DNA of 64,000 bases, taken from NCBI RefSeq assembly GCF_021134715.1, contig NC_060025.1, positions 7,378,001 through 7,442,000 on the forward strand, written 5' to 3'. This DNA comes from Daphnia pulex (taxonomy: Eukaryota; Arthropoda; Branchiopoda; Diplostraca; Daphniidae). The first letter of the stretch is position 1; every line of letters begins with the position of its first letter. The notes beneath the pieces are model-generated. The model was given only the letters and a program-made list of their open reading frames with translations. It did no database searches and was not told the origin of the DNA. Below are positions 38,001 through 51,597 of the stretch, piece by piece. The position numbers and the translations under genes were made by a program.

Positions 38001-41000
38001 TCTGCGTGTCTACACGACTCTTGGCATTCCCGAGGCCAAGTTTTTTTTATTTCTGGTTTTTTCCAAACGAAATTCGGAAGAAAATTTGAATATTGGTGGG
38101 GGCTTACTTTTTTGCCAAAAAAGTAAACGAAGAAGAACAACAACAACCCAAATCATTTCTTTTTTTTAAACATAAGTAATCATAACAACTGCCGGAGTCG
38201 TCATGGAAACTTCATACAGAGTACGAATTTCACTTTACTTTATTTTGTTTGTTTGTTTTTGTTTTTTTTTATTTGATTTTTTAAAACAAGATAAAGAACT
38301 ATTTGGCTGGTGTGTACGCGACAAAAACATTCTTTCGGGGGCCTCCAACACTAATTGGATCCACGTCCAAGTCGATTGGTATATCTAATCCGACCTTGAG
38401 AGAGAGAGAGACTCCATCTTGTTTTTCGTGTTATTATCCCGGGGCCGTTCTTCTTTTATTTTTTCGTGAAAAATTAAAAAAATAAAATTTTGTTAAATTT
38501 TTTGGGAATTTTTTTTTTTTTTGAATTTGATTGCGTCATTCGATAGGAGAAACATTTTGTTTTTAATTTCATAGAGAAAAAGATTTTGTTTTGGGGGGGG
38601 GAGTTTAGTTGTGTGTTTGGTAGCCATTTTTTTTCTTTTGTCGTGTCGCTTCGTTCGTTCGTGCACCATCGTCTGCGGTTAGGAGGCCGACGTCATCACA
38701 TCGCCAAGGTTACGGCGTCGTTGACGTCACGCGCCGAGCCAAAAACGAAACAAGTTTCTTTTCTTATTCTCATTCTCTCCTCCTTCTTCTTCCCTACCAG
38801 TGGACGAACGACATTCTTGACGCTGACGGGAAAATCTTTTTCCCCCTTTTTTTCTCTCTCCGTTTCGTATTCGGCATTGTCCGAGAAATTCTCGGACCAA
38901 GTTTTATTTTTCTTTCTTTCTCATTTGTTGGTTTAATCGCCGTAGCTGCGATATTCCCTGCTCCTTTCCTTGGCGCATAGTATACTATCCGCTCTCTCTC
39001 TCTCTCTCACGCAGCAATCTCTGTGTTTGTGTGTGTGTAGTCAGTCTCTGGCTCCCGCGTGACGTCAATCCACCCACCCACCAGGGGAGGTGGGAGGGAG
39101 ACATAAAAAATTGTGAGGCCTGTGGCTCACGCACGTGGAGCGCTGCGTGAATCTCCGCCCACTCATTCCGCCTCTTTAAGTCTCGTCGGATTGATCGGAT
39201 CTTTTTTATTTTTATTTTTCTTCAAAAAGGAATCCCGCCAGGTGGTGTGTGTGTGTGTATCGTTTCACTTGTTTGCTATCGTATCCCCTCCCAACTCCCC
39301 AACTCGTAAGGTTGACTTTTGAGATTCTTCGTAAAAACGAGATATTTATTCACGAACGACAAATGCCAAATCAATTTTGATATCAGTTGCCGTGAGACTG
39401 AGTCGTTTAAGAGTTGGATGAAGAAATCCATTCAAAACCCGCCGGGGGTTGAAAGATGATGACAAACAAGTCGAATCTTAGACTCACTCCTCCTCCTCTT
39501 CTCCCGTCGACTCCCGCACAATGGGACCATAAAAGTCGTGAATTGTTGATTGAAGTAGCCTACTTTTTTTCTCTTTTCTCTCTCTCTCCTTTATCTCTGC
39601 AGAGCCTCTCCGATAACTCCCGACCGAGCCCGTCGTCGACGAAACTCCCGCGTTCTCGTTTGAGTGTGTTGTATTGATTTCTCTTAGCCTCTCTCTCTCT
39701 CTCTCTCCGATCACGGACTCCTCCCTCCTCTTTGCCTCCCCCATCATCATCGTTCACGTCTATTCCTGGACTCCGTTCGTTCCTTCGTTCGTTCGCTCTT
39801 ACACACACACCAGCCTCTCTCATCCCTCTCACTCTTTCATCCCCTTTGCTTTTTTGATAGTCGGGTGGGAGAGAGAAAATCACGATTAGAATAATGTCCG
39901 TCCGTTCAATTACAATTGAAATGTCGATTTCCTCCCGTGTCTTGTGTTTAGTGTGGGGGGAGCTCCTAACCGAACGATTCTTGCGGGTTCCTTTCACGAT
40001 AACAAAAATAAAAAAAAAAGGGACGGATGTCGCTTAATGATTTTGTCTTGTATTTCGATGGGTGGGGATTGGGGGGGTTGGTGGGGGGTAGGAGGAGACT
40101 GAAAGAAGAAAGAAAAAAAATCGTCGTCTAATATTAAAACAATTGTTGTTGTTGTTGTTGGAACCACACAAACAGGGCGGTGGTGGAGGAAGCGGGAGTA
40201 GCAGTGGTGGTGCGGCGCGGTCAGCCGGAGCAGGAGGAAGCCGGGCAGCTCGGACGAATACGACAGCTCAAGCTCCTCAAGGGGCCATCTATCGGGCATC
40301 GATGGCCGGCGCAGGAGGAGGAGGTGGTGGTGGTAGTGGAGGTGGTGGAGGAGGAGGAGGTAATGGAGGATCTTCTCGGATTCCGTCTCATCTGGCCTCT
40401 TATCAATCGCCGGCCACTGGCTCCTTCGCTTACGGAGTGAGTTTGTCTTGGATTTCTCTCTCTCTCTCTGCCAAACAACATTTTATGTTATCCATTTTTG
40501 GGTGGGTGGGAGTGGGGGGTTGGGAATTGGCCGGAAGTGATCCTTGACCGTTTTCACACAAGAATGTTATCACATTTTCCCAAATCGACGGGGGTAGTAG
40601 TAGTAGTAGTTTTATCACATGGTAACCCAAAAGCCCAGCAGCAGATGTTGTTTCTACTTTTTCGGACATTCCTGGTTTGAACGAGAGACCATCTGTCGTG
40701 AGTCTCAAAGAAATAGACAAGCGCCACCCCACCCCCACTCACTGTTGGGTCTACAGCTGGAGGGATGTGTGTGTGTGTGTGTGTACAGCAGCAGGTGGTT
40801 CTATAGGAGCCGTGTTGTTGCAGGATCCATCGGCCCGTGCAAAGGTTACTTACCTTTGAGAAAGAGGAAGTAGGTAGGAGGTTTCAATCGGTTCTGTGCG
40901 GATGACGCATTCGACCTTTTTACGGGATTTCGTGTGTGTCGTGTGTAGATGTTTTTCTTCTTAGTCTAATCGATATCCGCGCCCTGGATTTGATGAATAA

Positions 41001-42701
41001 ATGTCGCGGGGGAGAGAAACTAACTTGTTGAATCTTGTGTGTGTGTGTGTGATGGCAGGCCGGCGTGGGAGGATCTAATAACAGCAGCAACAGTAGCAGC
41101 AGCACGGGGACCGGGAGTCAAGGCTACAGCAGCTCGACGAGCGCCGGCGGTGTAGGAGGCGGCGGCGGCGGAAGTGGGGGAGTAGGCGGCGCCAATTCCA
41201 GCCCTGCGACGGCGGCTACCAATGCGACGACGACGACGACCAGTGGCTCTGGCGGCAGCAGTACCAACAACAGCGACCAGCTGTCCAGGACCAACCTCTA
41301 CATCCGCGGATTGACACCCAACACCACCGACAAGGACCTGGAGGAATTGTGTCGCAAGTAAGTGTCGATCCATCGTCGGGAAATGTCGATTCAAACCGGC
41401 GAAATTTAAATTTTAATTATTTCAATTCCAGATTCGGCACCATCATTTCGACCAAAGCCATTCTGGACAAGAATACCAACAAGTGCAAAGGCTACGGTTT
41501 CGTCGATTTCGATTCGCCATCGGCGGCCGAGTCGGCCGTCAAAGCCCTGCAGCTTCAAGGCATTCAAGCGCAGATGGCGAAGGTAATCGTCAAAGTAATT
41601 AAACCCTCTCTTTTTTTTGCATTTTTAATACATTTCATTACAAGTTGGGACCAGAGCCACCATCTCTCTCATGTTTTCTCTCTTTTTATCTCGCCACCTT
41701 CTCGCCACCTTGGAAAAAAAAAAAAAAAATTTGTTTCGCGAGCAGCAACAGGAGCAAGATCCGACCAATTTGTACCTGGCCAACTTGCCGGCCCACATCA
41801 CCGAACAGGACCTGCACGACATGCTCTACAAGTACGGCACTGTCATCTCGACCCGGGTGTTGCGCGATGGAGGCAGCCAGAGCCGGGGCGTCGGCTTTGC
41901 CCGCATGGAGTCGAGGGAAAAGTGCGACGAGATCATCAGCATTTTCAACGGCAAATTGCTGTCGGGATCGACCCAGCCGCTCCTCGTCAAATTCGCCGAT
42001 GGCGGCAATAAGAATAAGCGCCAGCACAAGACGCACGACCAGCGCTGGCGCGACGCCGCCGACGGACCCGGCGGACTCCTCTCGGCCTACGACAATCCCG
42101 TCCACAACGGATTGCCCACACTGCTCTCCCACATGCAGCTCGGACGTAATTTCCCGCACCAAATGTCGCCTTTCCCCATTGGGCCCAACGGCGCCCCCTG
42201 GCTAGGACAATACATTGTCCAGCCTCCCATGCATCAACAGGTTGGACTATTTTTATTTTAAATTTACCCGCCAGGAAAATTTTGTATTTTTGAATTGAAA
42301 TGAATTTTAGATGGAGATGTTGACGTCCGGAATGGATCCGTCGATGCAGTACATCCCTCAGTTGACGACTCACCTGTCATCGCTGCACGTCGGCAGCCCT
42401 GGAAATCCTTACGCGATGGGTCCCAGCGGCCACCCCGGTGGTCACGGTGGTCATCATCATCACCACCATCACCACCACAACGCCTATCAGGCGGCAGCAC
42501 TCTACCAGGCCAGCCAATCGCAGGCGGCCGTCATGGGTCCGGCCTCACTCTCTCTGGCTCCTGAATCCGATCCCTCTGCCAGCGCCACCGCCTCACCCGA
42601 CGAGCCCTTCTCCTACGGTATTCACTACCCATTTTTTCGCGATTGACGGATCCCGTTTTCTAAAAAAATAAATTTCAAACATTATTCCAGGAGCCATGTG
42701 A
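34990..42701 (+). CDS. shep: alan shepard / RBMS-family RNA-binding protein
   Basis: Two-RRM single-stranded nucleic-acid/RNA-binding protein, related to Drosophila Shep and vertebrate RBMS1-3. The Drosophila protein acts in neuronal remodelling, and in insulator regulation in the nervous system. Coding exons: 34990-35085, 35160-35477, 40176-40436, 41059-41357, 41432-41582, 41746-42240, 42311-42617 and 42691-42701, all GT-AG with matching phases, giving 645 residues. RRM1 (about 303-377) has RNP2 LYIRGL and RNP1 [11 protein letters not shown]2 (about 382-455) has LYLANL and RGVGFARM. The first 300 residues are low complexity (poly-Ala, poly-Gln, Gly and Ser/Thr). The C-terminus is Met/His-rich with a run of nine His and ends [11 protein letters not shown]. 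The start is the first ATG of the open first exon. Confidence 0.93.
35160..35477 (+). CDS. shep: shep exon 2: Ala/Gln/Ser-rich
   Basis: 106 codons, starting [13 protein letters not shown] and ending AEPFSN|GTAAGA. It encodes two Ala runs made largely by GCA repeats and a Gln run (CAACAA repeats). This part of Shep is intrinsically disordered and poorly conserved. Confidence 0.8.
40176..40436 (+). CDS. shep: shep exon 3: Gly-rich
   Basis: 87 codons after a 4.7-kb intron, reading [18 protein letters not shown], then long Gly runs and [20 protein letters not shown], ending YG|GTGAGT. Phase 0 at both ends, so the exon is skippable without a frameshift. Confidence 0.85.
41059..41582 (+). CDS. shep: shep exons 4-5: RRM1
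   Basis: Exon 4 (41059-41357) carries a Ser/Gly/Thr-rich stretch and then [20 protein letters not shown]. Exon 5 (41432-41582) completes RRM1 with [15 protein letters not shown] and [13 protein letters not shown] through AQMAK. Two donors are possible at the end: GCGAAG|GTAATC at 41582, or 12 nt later after GTCAAA at 41594, which would add VIVK. Confidence 0.93.
41746..42240 (+). CDS. shep: shep exon 6: RRM2
   Basis: 165 codons beginning [20 protein letters not shown] and including [20 protein letters not shown] and [10 protein letters not shown]. The acceptor is chosen at CAG (ends 41745). Using AG at 41742 would add one Gln. Confidence 0.92.
42311..42701 (+). CDS. shep: shep exons 7-8: Met/His-rich C-terminus and stop
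   Basis: Exon 7 (42311-42617) encodes [20 protein letters not shown], a run of nine His, and [11 protein letters not shown]. The last coding exon contributes only 11 nt (42691-42701), giving G-A-M-stop. Reading through the exon 7 donor instead gives HYPFFRD and a stop at about 42646, so intron retention would change only the tail. Confidence 0.85.
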
Positions 42702-45700
42702 GAAGATGAAAAACAGAAAAAGAAAAACTGGGATTTTTTATTTTTTGAACGAAGAAAAAAATACCAAAGTGAATTCAGAAATTTGCAAAAAATAAGAAAT
42801 GTCTGGCAGCAGTAGCTCTCTTTTCTTCAAAAGTGTGTGAGCAGCAAAAAGAAAAAAAGAAAGATCACCGATCACACGGTAAAACAAAAACACATCGGTG
42901 GGCTTTTTTTTTTTTTAATTACGTGGTGGTGTGTGTGTGTGTTTTTCAATTTTTTTAAATGACCTGGACCCGATAATTTTTTCTTCTTTTCATTTGAATT
43001 TTTGCGTTTCTTCTTTATTGTTTCTTTTGATCGTGCCTCTTTTTGTTTTTCTTCGCGATGATTTTTTTTTCTTTCAAATAGGTAGACATTCCACACACAA
43101 CACAGACATACACACACAAATGTGCTTTTCCTTCCCTCCCCGCCGCCTATTCTCCGTTGCGTAATATGCTCGTCCCCCCTCTTCCTCCTGACAGACACGC
43201 CCCTTTTCTTTCATTGTAAATAAGGCGAACGATGCAAATTCTTTGAATGGGAAAAATTTCGATTGTTTGTTCTTTCTTTCTTCATTTTTCTGGAACCGGT
43301 AGAATTTTCTAATCAGTATCCCCATAACCCCGTCTCTGATCGTAGAGGTACCTGTTATTTGTTTTTTCTTTCATTTCTCTCCCTCCTCTCCCGTAAGAAA
43401 AAACAAGGCAAAAGAAAAATAATTCCCGAATGAAAAGAAAAATTTAAGCTACTGGGAGGAACAGGAAAAAAAAGAAGAAAATCCGCTCAGAAAAAAGGAA
43501 GAATTTCGTTACATGTCCAAAATTAGAAAACCAAAAAAATGGGAAAATAACAAAAAGAGAGAAAAGCGTCTGCCAGCCAATGATGTGCCTTTTCAATGCC
43601 CCCCTCCCACCCGCTCCTTCCTTACACATACACACACATACATCCCGATGATCAAATCGCTAAAAAAAAATGGGAGAAAGAAATATTTCAAATCCGGTTT
43701 TATCTTCCCCATACAAAGAAATAATTTTTCCCGTTAGAACTTTTTTTTTTTAAATCAAACTTTTCTCCATGTTTTCCCAGTTTTGTTCGATCCTTGTTTT
43801 CTAACCCGTTGAATTTTTCTAGACATTTGGCGTATTGCTGGAACCAAAAAGGGGGGCTAAAAAGAGAGAAAGAATTTTGTTTTCACGAAAGTAAAAACTT
43901 GAAAAAATTGAAAAAAAATAATTAAGAGGATTTTTAATTTCTGATTGTGTTGTGGGAAGGTAAAGAAAAAGTTATCCTCCATTTACGAAACGAATGGCGG
44001 AACTAAAACAGCAAAATTACCAAAAAAAAAAATTCAAAACAAATTGCCCGGAAAGTACATGTTATTTGATTGAGAGAAATTTAAAAAAAAGTTTTAAGAA
44101 ACGGGAAAAATTTCCGTTTTGAATTCTTTATTGTTGTTTGGGGGCTCCTGTTTGTTCATTTCCACAGCAGAATTGGAAACAAAACTTTGTTCTCGCGTGT
44201 TTTGTTTTTTTGTTTGTTTGTTTTCGCCCTCCAATGTTCTTCGTTTTTAAAATTCCCGGGGTTTGAAAAAAAGAAAAAATTGTCAATTCCGTAAAAATAT
44301 AAAAGGGGGAGGATTGTTTTTTTGTGTCCATGATGATTGATGAAGCGAATGTCGTTCAAGTAGTTCAGTGTTTTATGCGGTGATTTTTAAAAAGGGATTG
44401 TCGTCGTCGTTCGACGAAAAAGGATCGAAGGAATCGGAGCAAAAAGTACAAAAAAGAAAAGATTAGAGAGGGAAACACACACCAACATACCACCCGAAAT
44501 CCCCCCTTTTTTTAAGTTTTTTAAATTAATTTAAAAAACAAAACAAAAATACAAACAAGTGTGGCGTCGTAATGATTTTGAAATTAAATCTTAAACATTT
44601 TTGTTCAAAAGAAAACCCTACCCGCTCTTTTTTTTGTTGAAAAAACACACTGCCGTTTTCCTTTTGTTTCAGTTACATTTCATATTTTTTAACTTCCCGA
44701 GAATAGCCATTATTTCCAAACGATCTTTTAAGAAAAACTATTTAAAGATGATGGTTATATAATTCAAAGAAGATTTTTTTCCTCTCCTCCTCACTATCTC
44801 CTACGTCACTTCCGCCACCCACCCCCCACACACACCTGTCCTGTTCTCTCGTCTTTTGAAGAAAAATTAATTAAACTATTAAAAAAAAGCAAAGACAATT
44901 TTTGATGCAAATGGGGAAATCGGTAAAATTCGTAGAATTTAGATAATTTTTTTTATTTCATGAAAAATGCGTGCGCCGTATGCAATTTTGAATTGTGTGT
45001 CGCCTACCAAACTGTGTGTTTTTTTTTTATAATTTTCGTTTCACCTTTTTAAATTAAGTTTGCTGTTGAAGAATGTTTGCACCACCTCGCCCCTCCAGTT
45101 TTCATTTTCTGTCTCGGTTGTTGCTAATTGTTAAATTCGTTAATTCCCCTTTTTCTTTCGACCTGGAAAGAAAAAGGCGATCAAATTTCACGCGATTTGT
45201 TATGTTTTCGAAAAATGGCGGCGGGAATTTTTTGAAAAACAAAAAAATTTGAAAGCCATTTGTTATGTTGTTTTGTTGGTCTCTTTGATGAGATTTCCGG
45301 AAGAAACGTTTTTGGTGGGGGCGATTTTTTTTATTATTTTTTTTTTTTAATTTTTAATTTCTCGTCTGTTACAAGGGAAAAGAGTGGGGAGGGTTAAAAA
45401 AGATTCAAACAAAAATTTCAATTTTGATTTCACACGTGTTGTTGTTATTATTGTTGTTTTATTGTAAAACCACCACGCTGCTGCCCCTGGGCAAGAAATT
45501 CAGAATTTAAAAAATGACAGAATTAACAAAGTGCGATCAGAAAAAAAATCCTGTGTGTGTATGCGTGCTCCCCTCCTCCTCCCCCCTCCCAAGAAAAAGA
45601 AAATGTTTGTTAAAAAAAAAATTGTTGAATTTTTGTCTCTCCCTCTCTTTGTTCACTTTCATTTCATTTTTGTCGATTGGGTATGGATAATTGAGATGGT

Positions 45701-46356
45701 TCGAAAATTGTTTTGATTTCACTTTGTTTTTATTTTTTCTCCTGAAAAAGAAGAAAATGTTCCAAAATTTTATTATTTCATGACCTGGTGAGTGATGTGT
45801 GTGTCTGTCGCATGAAAGTGTTGGAGAAGCGAAAAAAAAGCAAAATTCTGCTAGGTTGTGGAAAAAACAAATCGTGTGAAAACTAAAATTTTTGCCTGTC
45901 CCGAAAAGATTCCCTCTCACCCTTGTCCTCACCTTTATTGAAAAAATTCTTAGAATGGAAAGAAACAAGTAAAAATGAAAAAAAAAAATCAAACTCGTAA
46001 GTTAAAAAAGAAAATGTGACCTACAATTCACGACCAGATGGAAATAAAAGGTAAATAATATCAAAACGTAAAGAATAATTGAAAGGGGAAAAACAGATTA
46101 ACGATCCAACAAACTAAATCTATTTTCTCCAGAACGTGACGACCTGGTTCTCCCCCGGCTTTTGCAGACTACAATCCACTTACATATTTTACAAGTTTTT
46201 TGAAAAAAAGAAAATCCCTCAAATAGAAAGGGAAAAAAAAGGATCAATACTGGCGTCGGTCGGGTGTCTGTTTGTATTTTATACATCACCGTATATTTAT
46301 CCTCTATATAGAACTTGAATCTATGAAAGCTTACAAAGGGAAAAGAAAGCTTTCTC
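42702..46356. other. shep 3' UTR and convergent 3' region
   Basis: AT-rich, with A and T homopolymers and no supported reading frame. shep is likely to have a long 3' UTR here. Plus-strand AATAAA occurs at 46043-46048. A minus-strand AATAAA (TTTATT at 45934-45939) lies about 420 bases beyond the paraplegin stop. The two convergent transcripts may therefore overlap. Confidence 0.5.
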
Positions 46357-49142
<2,786 letters not shown>

Positions 49143-49674
49143 TTGCAAAATTGTACGTCCAACGGTCCAAAACAATTTTGTTGAATTTATTTATGTAATT
49201 TCTAGCAGACGAATATTGAGTTTGTTTAGGCTACAATGTTTCAAGTTTTCAACATCCAATAAAAAAATGTTTAAGATTGTTATGTATTTACACTTATTTA
49301 TTTTTAAACAATAGATTTAATTATGAAATGCTTTAGTTAGCTGAAAACTCTAAAAGTTCATGAAATTCAGTAATAATGTACTCCAAATTGTTTCAATGGC
49401 AAATTGGCAACGTTGCAGACTCATTGGTTGCTGACGGTCCAGACCTGAGACGAAACTTTACTTCACGATCACGAGCTCACTCGACAGTAACCGGCCGTTG
49501 GTATTTCTTGGTGTCATCTTTCATTCTTAACTTCAAATTCTTCTATATTCTCACAGTAAGTAAAAATGTGTAGAGTTTCTAGTTTATCTATGTGTAACAA
49601 TTATTATATGTCATTGCTGCTAAATTGTAATTTAAGTTATGAAGTATTCCGTCACCGTGTTACCCACGTGGTAA
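49143..49674. promoter_or_regulatory. upstream region of paraplegin, shared with the NAP1-like copies
   Basis: AT-rich spacer between the paraplegin start (minus) and the first NAP1-like copy (plus). An open stretch at 49376-49573 (plus) shows no recognisable domain, so I do not call it a gene. A CCGGCCGTTGG motif lies near 49490. No TATA box is clear. Confidence 0.4.
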
Positions 49675-50236
49675 CACTGCTGTGTTGTGAGGCGGGAGAA
49701 AAACCACTCCTCCTTTTTGAAGGATCACAATTATAAATTGGCTTTAGTTCTTATATCCCGAGTAGTTAATGTTATAAATGGATTCATTCAACCACATGCA
49801 ACATAATTTGTAATGATTAAAAATTCTGTCTAGATAGTGGAATCTGACAAAGCCGCAATTGTTGAAAAAGGATATTGAAGAAGTTGAAGAGGAAGAGGAA
49901 GGATCTGATAAATTGAGCAAAGAGATATTACAAGTGGCCGTTCTTCAGAACCCTAGGGTGATGGGTGCATTGCAGGCTCGTCTTGACAGAATGATGAAGA
50001 TACTCGTGCTCTCCTGACAGTCGACTTCGAAATTGGACACTACATTCGCGAAAGTATTGTCCCCCGTGCTACTCTGTATTTCACAGGTAATCTATTTAGT
50101 GTTTTCGAATGTTTCAAGTATAAATTTTTCGAATTATCAGGTGATGCCTTGATGGAAGATGACTTTGATGAAGAAGAGGAGGAGGAAGAGGCAGATGAAC
50201 AAGGTGAGGGTGACCGAAATATTCGTCGTTAACTTA
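49675..50236 (+). pseudogene. NAP1 pseudogene, copy A
   Basis: A genomic, intron-containing remnant of nucleosome assembly protein 1. It matches copy B upstream and through the acidic N-terminus, but the start ATG has become GTG (about 49840) and an 8-nt deletion shifts the frame. It keeps a normal NAP1 stretch (LQNPRVMGALQARLDRMM) and then jumps to the NAP1 C-terminus (FEIGHYIRESIVPRATLYFT). The acidic tail DDFDEEEEEEEADE follows a short intron, and the sequence ends NIRR-stop. Most of the NAP histone-binding core is deleted. Confidence 0.8.
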
Positions 50237-50621
50237 TTATTTAAATCGTAGTGAAATTATAATTACATTGCTATATTACATGCAGGTTGCTGTTTACACT
50301 CTTGCGTCTCTATTTGCTGCCGGATTGCGTGATGTGATGACCCTCCCACGCAATACTGGTGGCTACTGCTGTACCATTGCAAGAATTCACTGGCGATATG
50401 GGCGAATTAGGACTCATTTTCAGACCACTCAACTAGGACTCTTAGGACGTTAAGGTCATCACTTCTGTGTCATGAGGCGGGAGAAAACCGCTCCTCCTTT
50501 TTGAAGGAGGACAATTAAAAAATTGGCTTTAGTTCTTAAATCCTGAGTAGTTAATGTTATAAATGGATTCATTCAACCACATGCAACATAATTTGTAATG
50601 ATTAAAAATTCTGTCTAGATA
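50237..50621 (+). other. spacer between NAP1-like copies, with a duplicated promoter segment
   Basis: The segment from about 50460 to 50621 repeats the sequence before copy A (about 49680-49838, including ATGAGGCGGGAGAAAACCGC and TTCATTCAACCACATGCAAC) with few differences. This shows that the tandem duplication included the promoter. The 61-codon open stretch at 50268-50453 is not recognised. Confidence 0.6.
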
Positions 50622-51340
50622 ATGGAATCTGACAAAGCCGCAATTGTTGAAAACTCTGAGGAGGATATTGAAGAAGTTGAAGAGGAAGAGGAAGGATCTG
50701 ATAAATTGAGCAAAGAGAAATTACAAGCGGCTGTTCTTCAGAACCCTAGGGTGATGGCTGCATGCTCGTGTTGCACTTGTCTTGACAGCATGGTTGGGGA
50801 TCCATCTGGATACATCAAGGTAAATTTTAATTGTTCTGCTTATATCTGCATACATAACCTCAATTGTCTCATATAGAGCTTGCCTGTTGCTGTCCAAAGG
50901 CGCATCAAAGCGCTCAAGAATCTCCAATTAGAGACTACTAAAATTGAAGCTGAATTTTTCAAAGAAGTGCATGTCCTCGAGTGCAAGTATCAAACTAAAT
51001 ATCAATCGTTTTTTGAAAAGGTAAAAGATTTTATGAACAATTTTGGAATCCAATCTAAATTGCTTTTATGTAGCGAGCCAAAATCACAAGTGGAGAACTT
51101 GAACCAACTGATGAAGACTGTGTCTGGACCTTAGATGATGACAAGGAAAGTGAAGAACTTACATTTGAAGGTGAAACAAAAGAAGAAGATGACTTTGATG
51201 AAGAAGAGGAGGAGGAAGAGGGAGATGAAGACAAAAATATTCGTCGTTACCTAACATGGCGTAGTAGGTTGACCTATATTGAGGCCGTGCTCATAGTCTT
51301 AAAACTATACCTAATACTGTCTGGAAATTATTATGCTTGA
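50622..51340 (+). CDS. truncated NAP1-like protein, copy B
   Basis: Three exons (50622-50819, 50877-51020, 51074-51340) with canonical sites and consistent phases encode 202 aa. Residues 1-66 are the acidic N-terminus and QNPRVMAA. Exon 2 is the NAP1 dimerisation helix (SLPVAVQRRIKALKNLQLET, FFKEVHVLECKYQTKYQSFF). Exon 3 continues RAKITSGELEPTDEDCVW and then skips straight to the acidic tail DDFDEEEEEEEGDEDK. It then reads past the ancestral NIRR stop into an unrelated 29-residue hydrophobic tail. The NAP alpha/beta core needed for histone binding is missing. NAP1 is normally about 370-390 aa. It could be an expressed dominant fragment or an open pseudogene. The CSCCTC stretch replaces the usual ALQARL. 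Confidence 0.6.
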
Positions 51341-51597
51341 AGATTTCCAGACTACAGACTGTGAGAAGTTTTCGCTCATTTTCTCCTTCTTTCTTTGGTA
51401 TCGAGTTCATCTTTCTCGCTTTCCCCCCTCGGGTCTGCATTCACTGTGGGTTTTCCATGTAGTAATGTTCACTTTTAATAATACACACGAAGCAAATGGA
51501 CGTATTCAAGACTTGAAAAGAGTTTCGTGTATTATCGAAGGGAAAATCAATGAAAGAAGAAAAATTCATCATTTTATCTTTTGAAGCCCACATACAG

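Noticed and set aside
40825..40850. 21-nt microexon in shep (DPSARAK)
   Set aside because: The phase fits, but the donor GTTACT is weak and the surroundings carry no other coding signal.
41686..42162. Minus-strand reading frame opposite shep RRM2
   Set aside because: It is the antisense of the RRM2 exon; GC-rich codons leave the reverse frame open.
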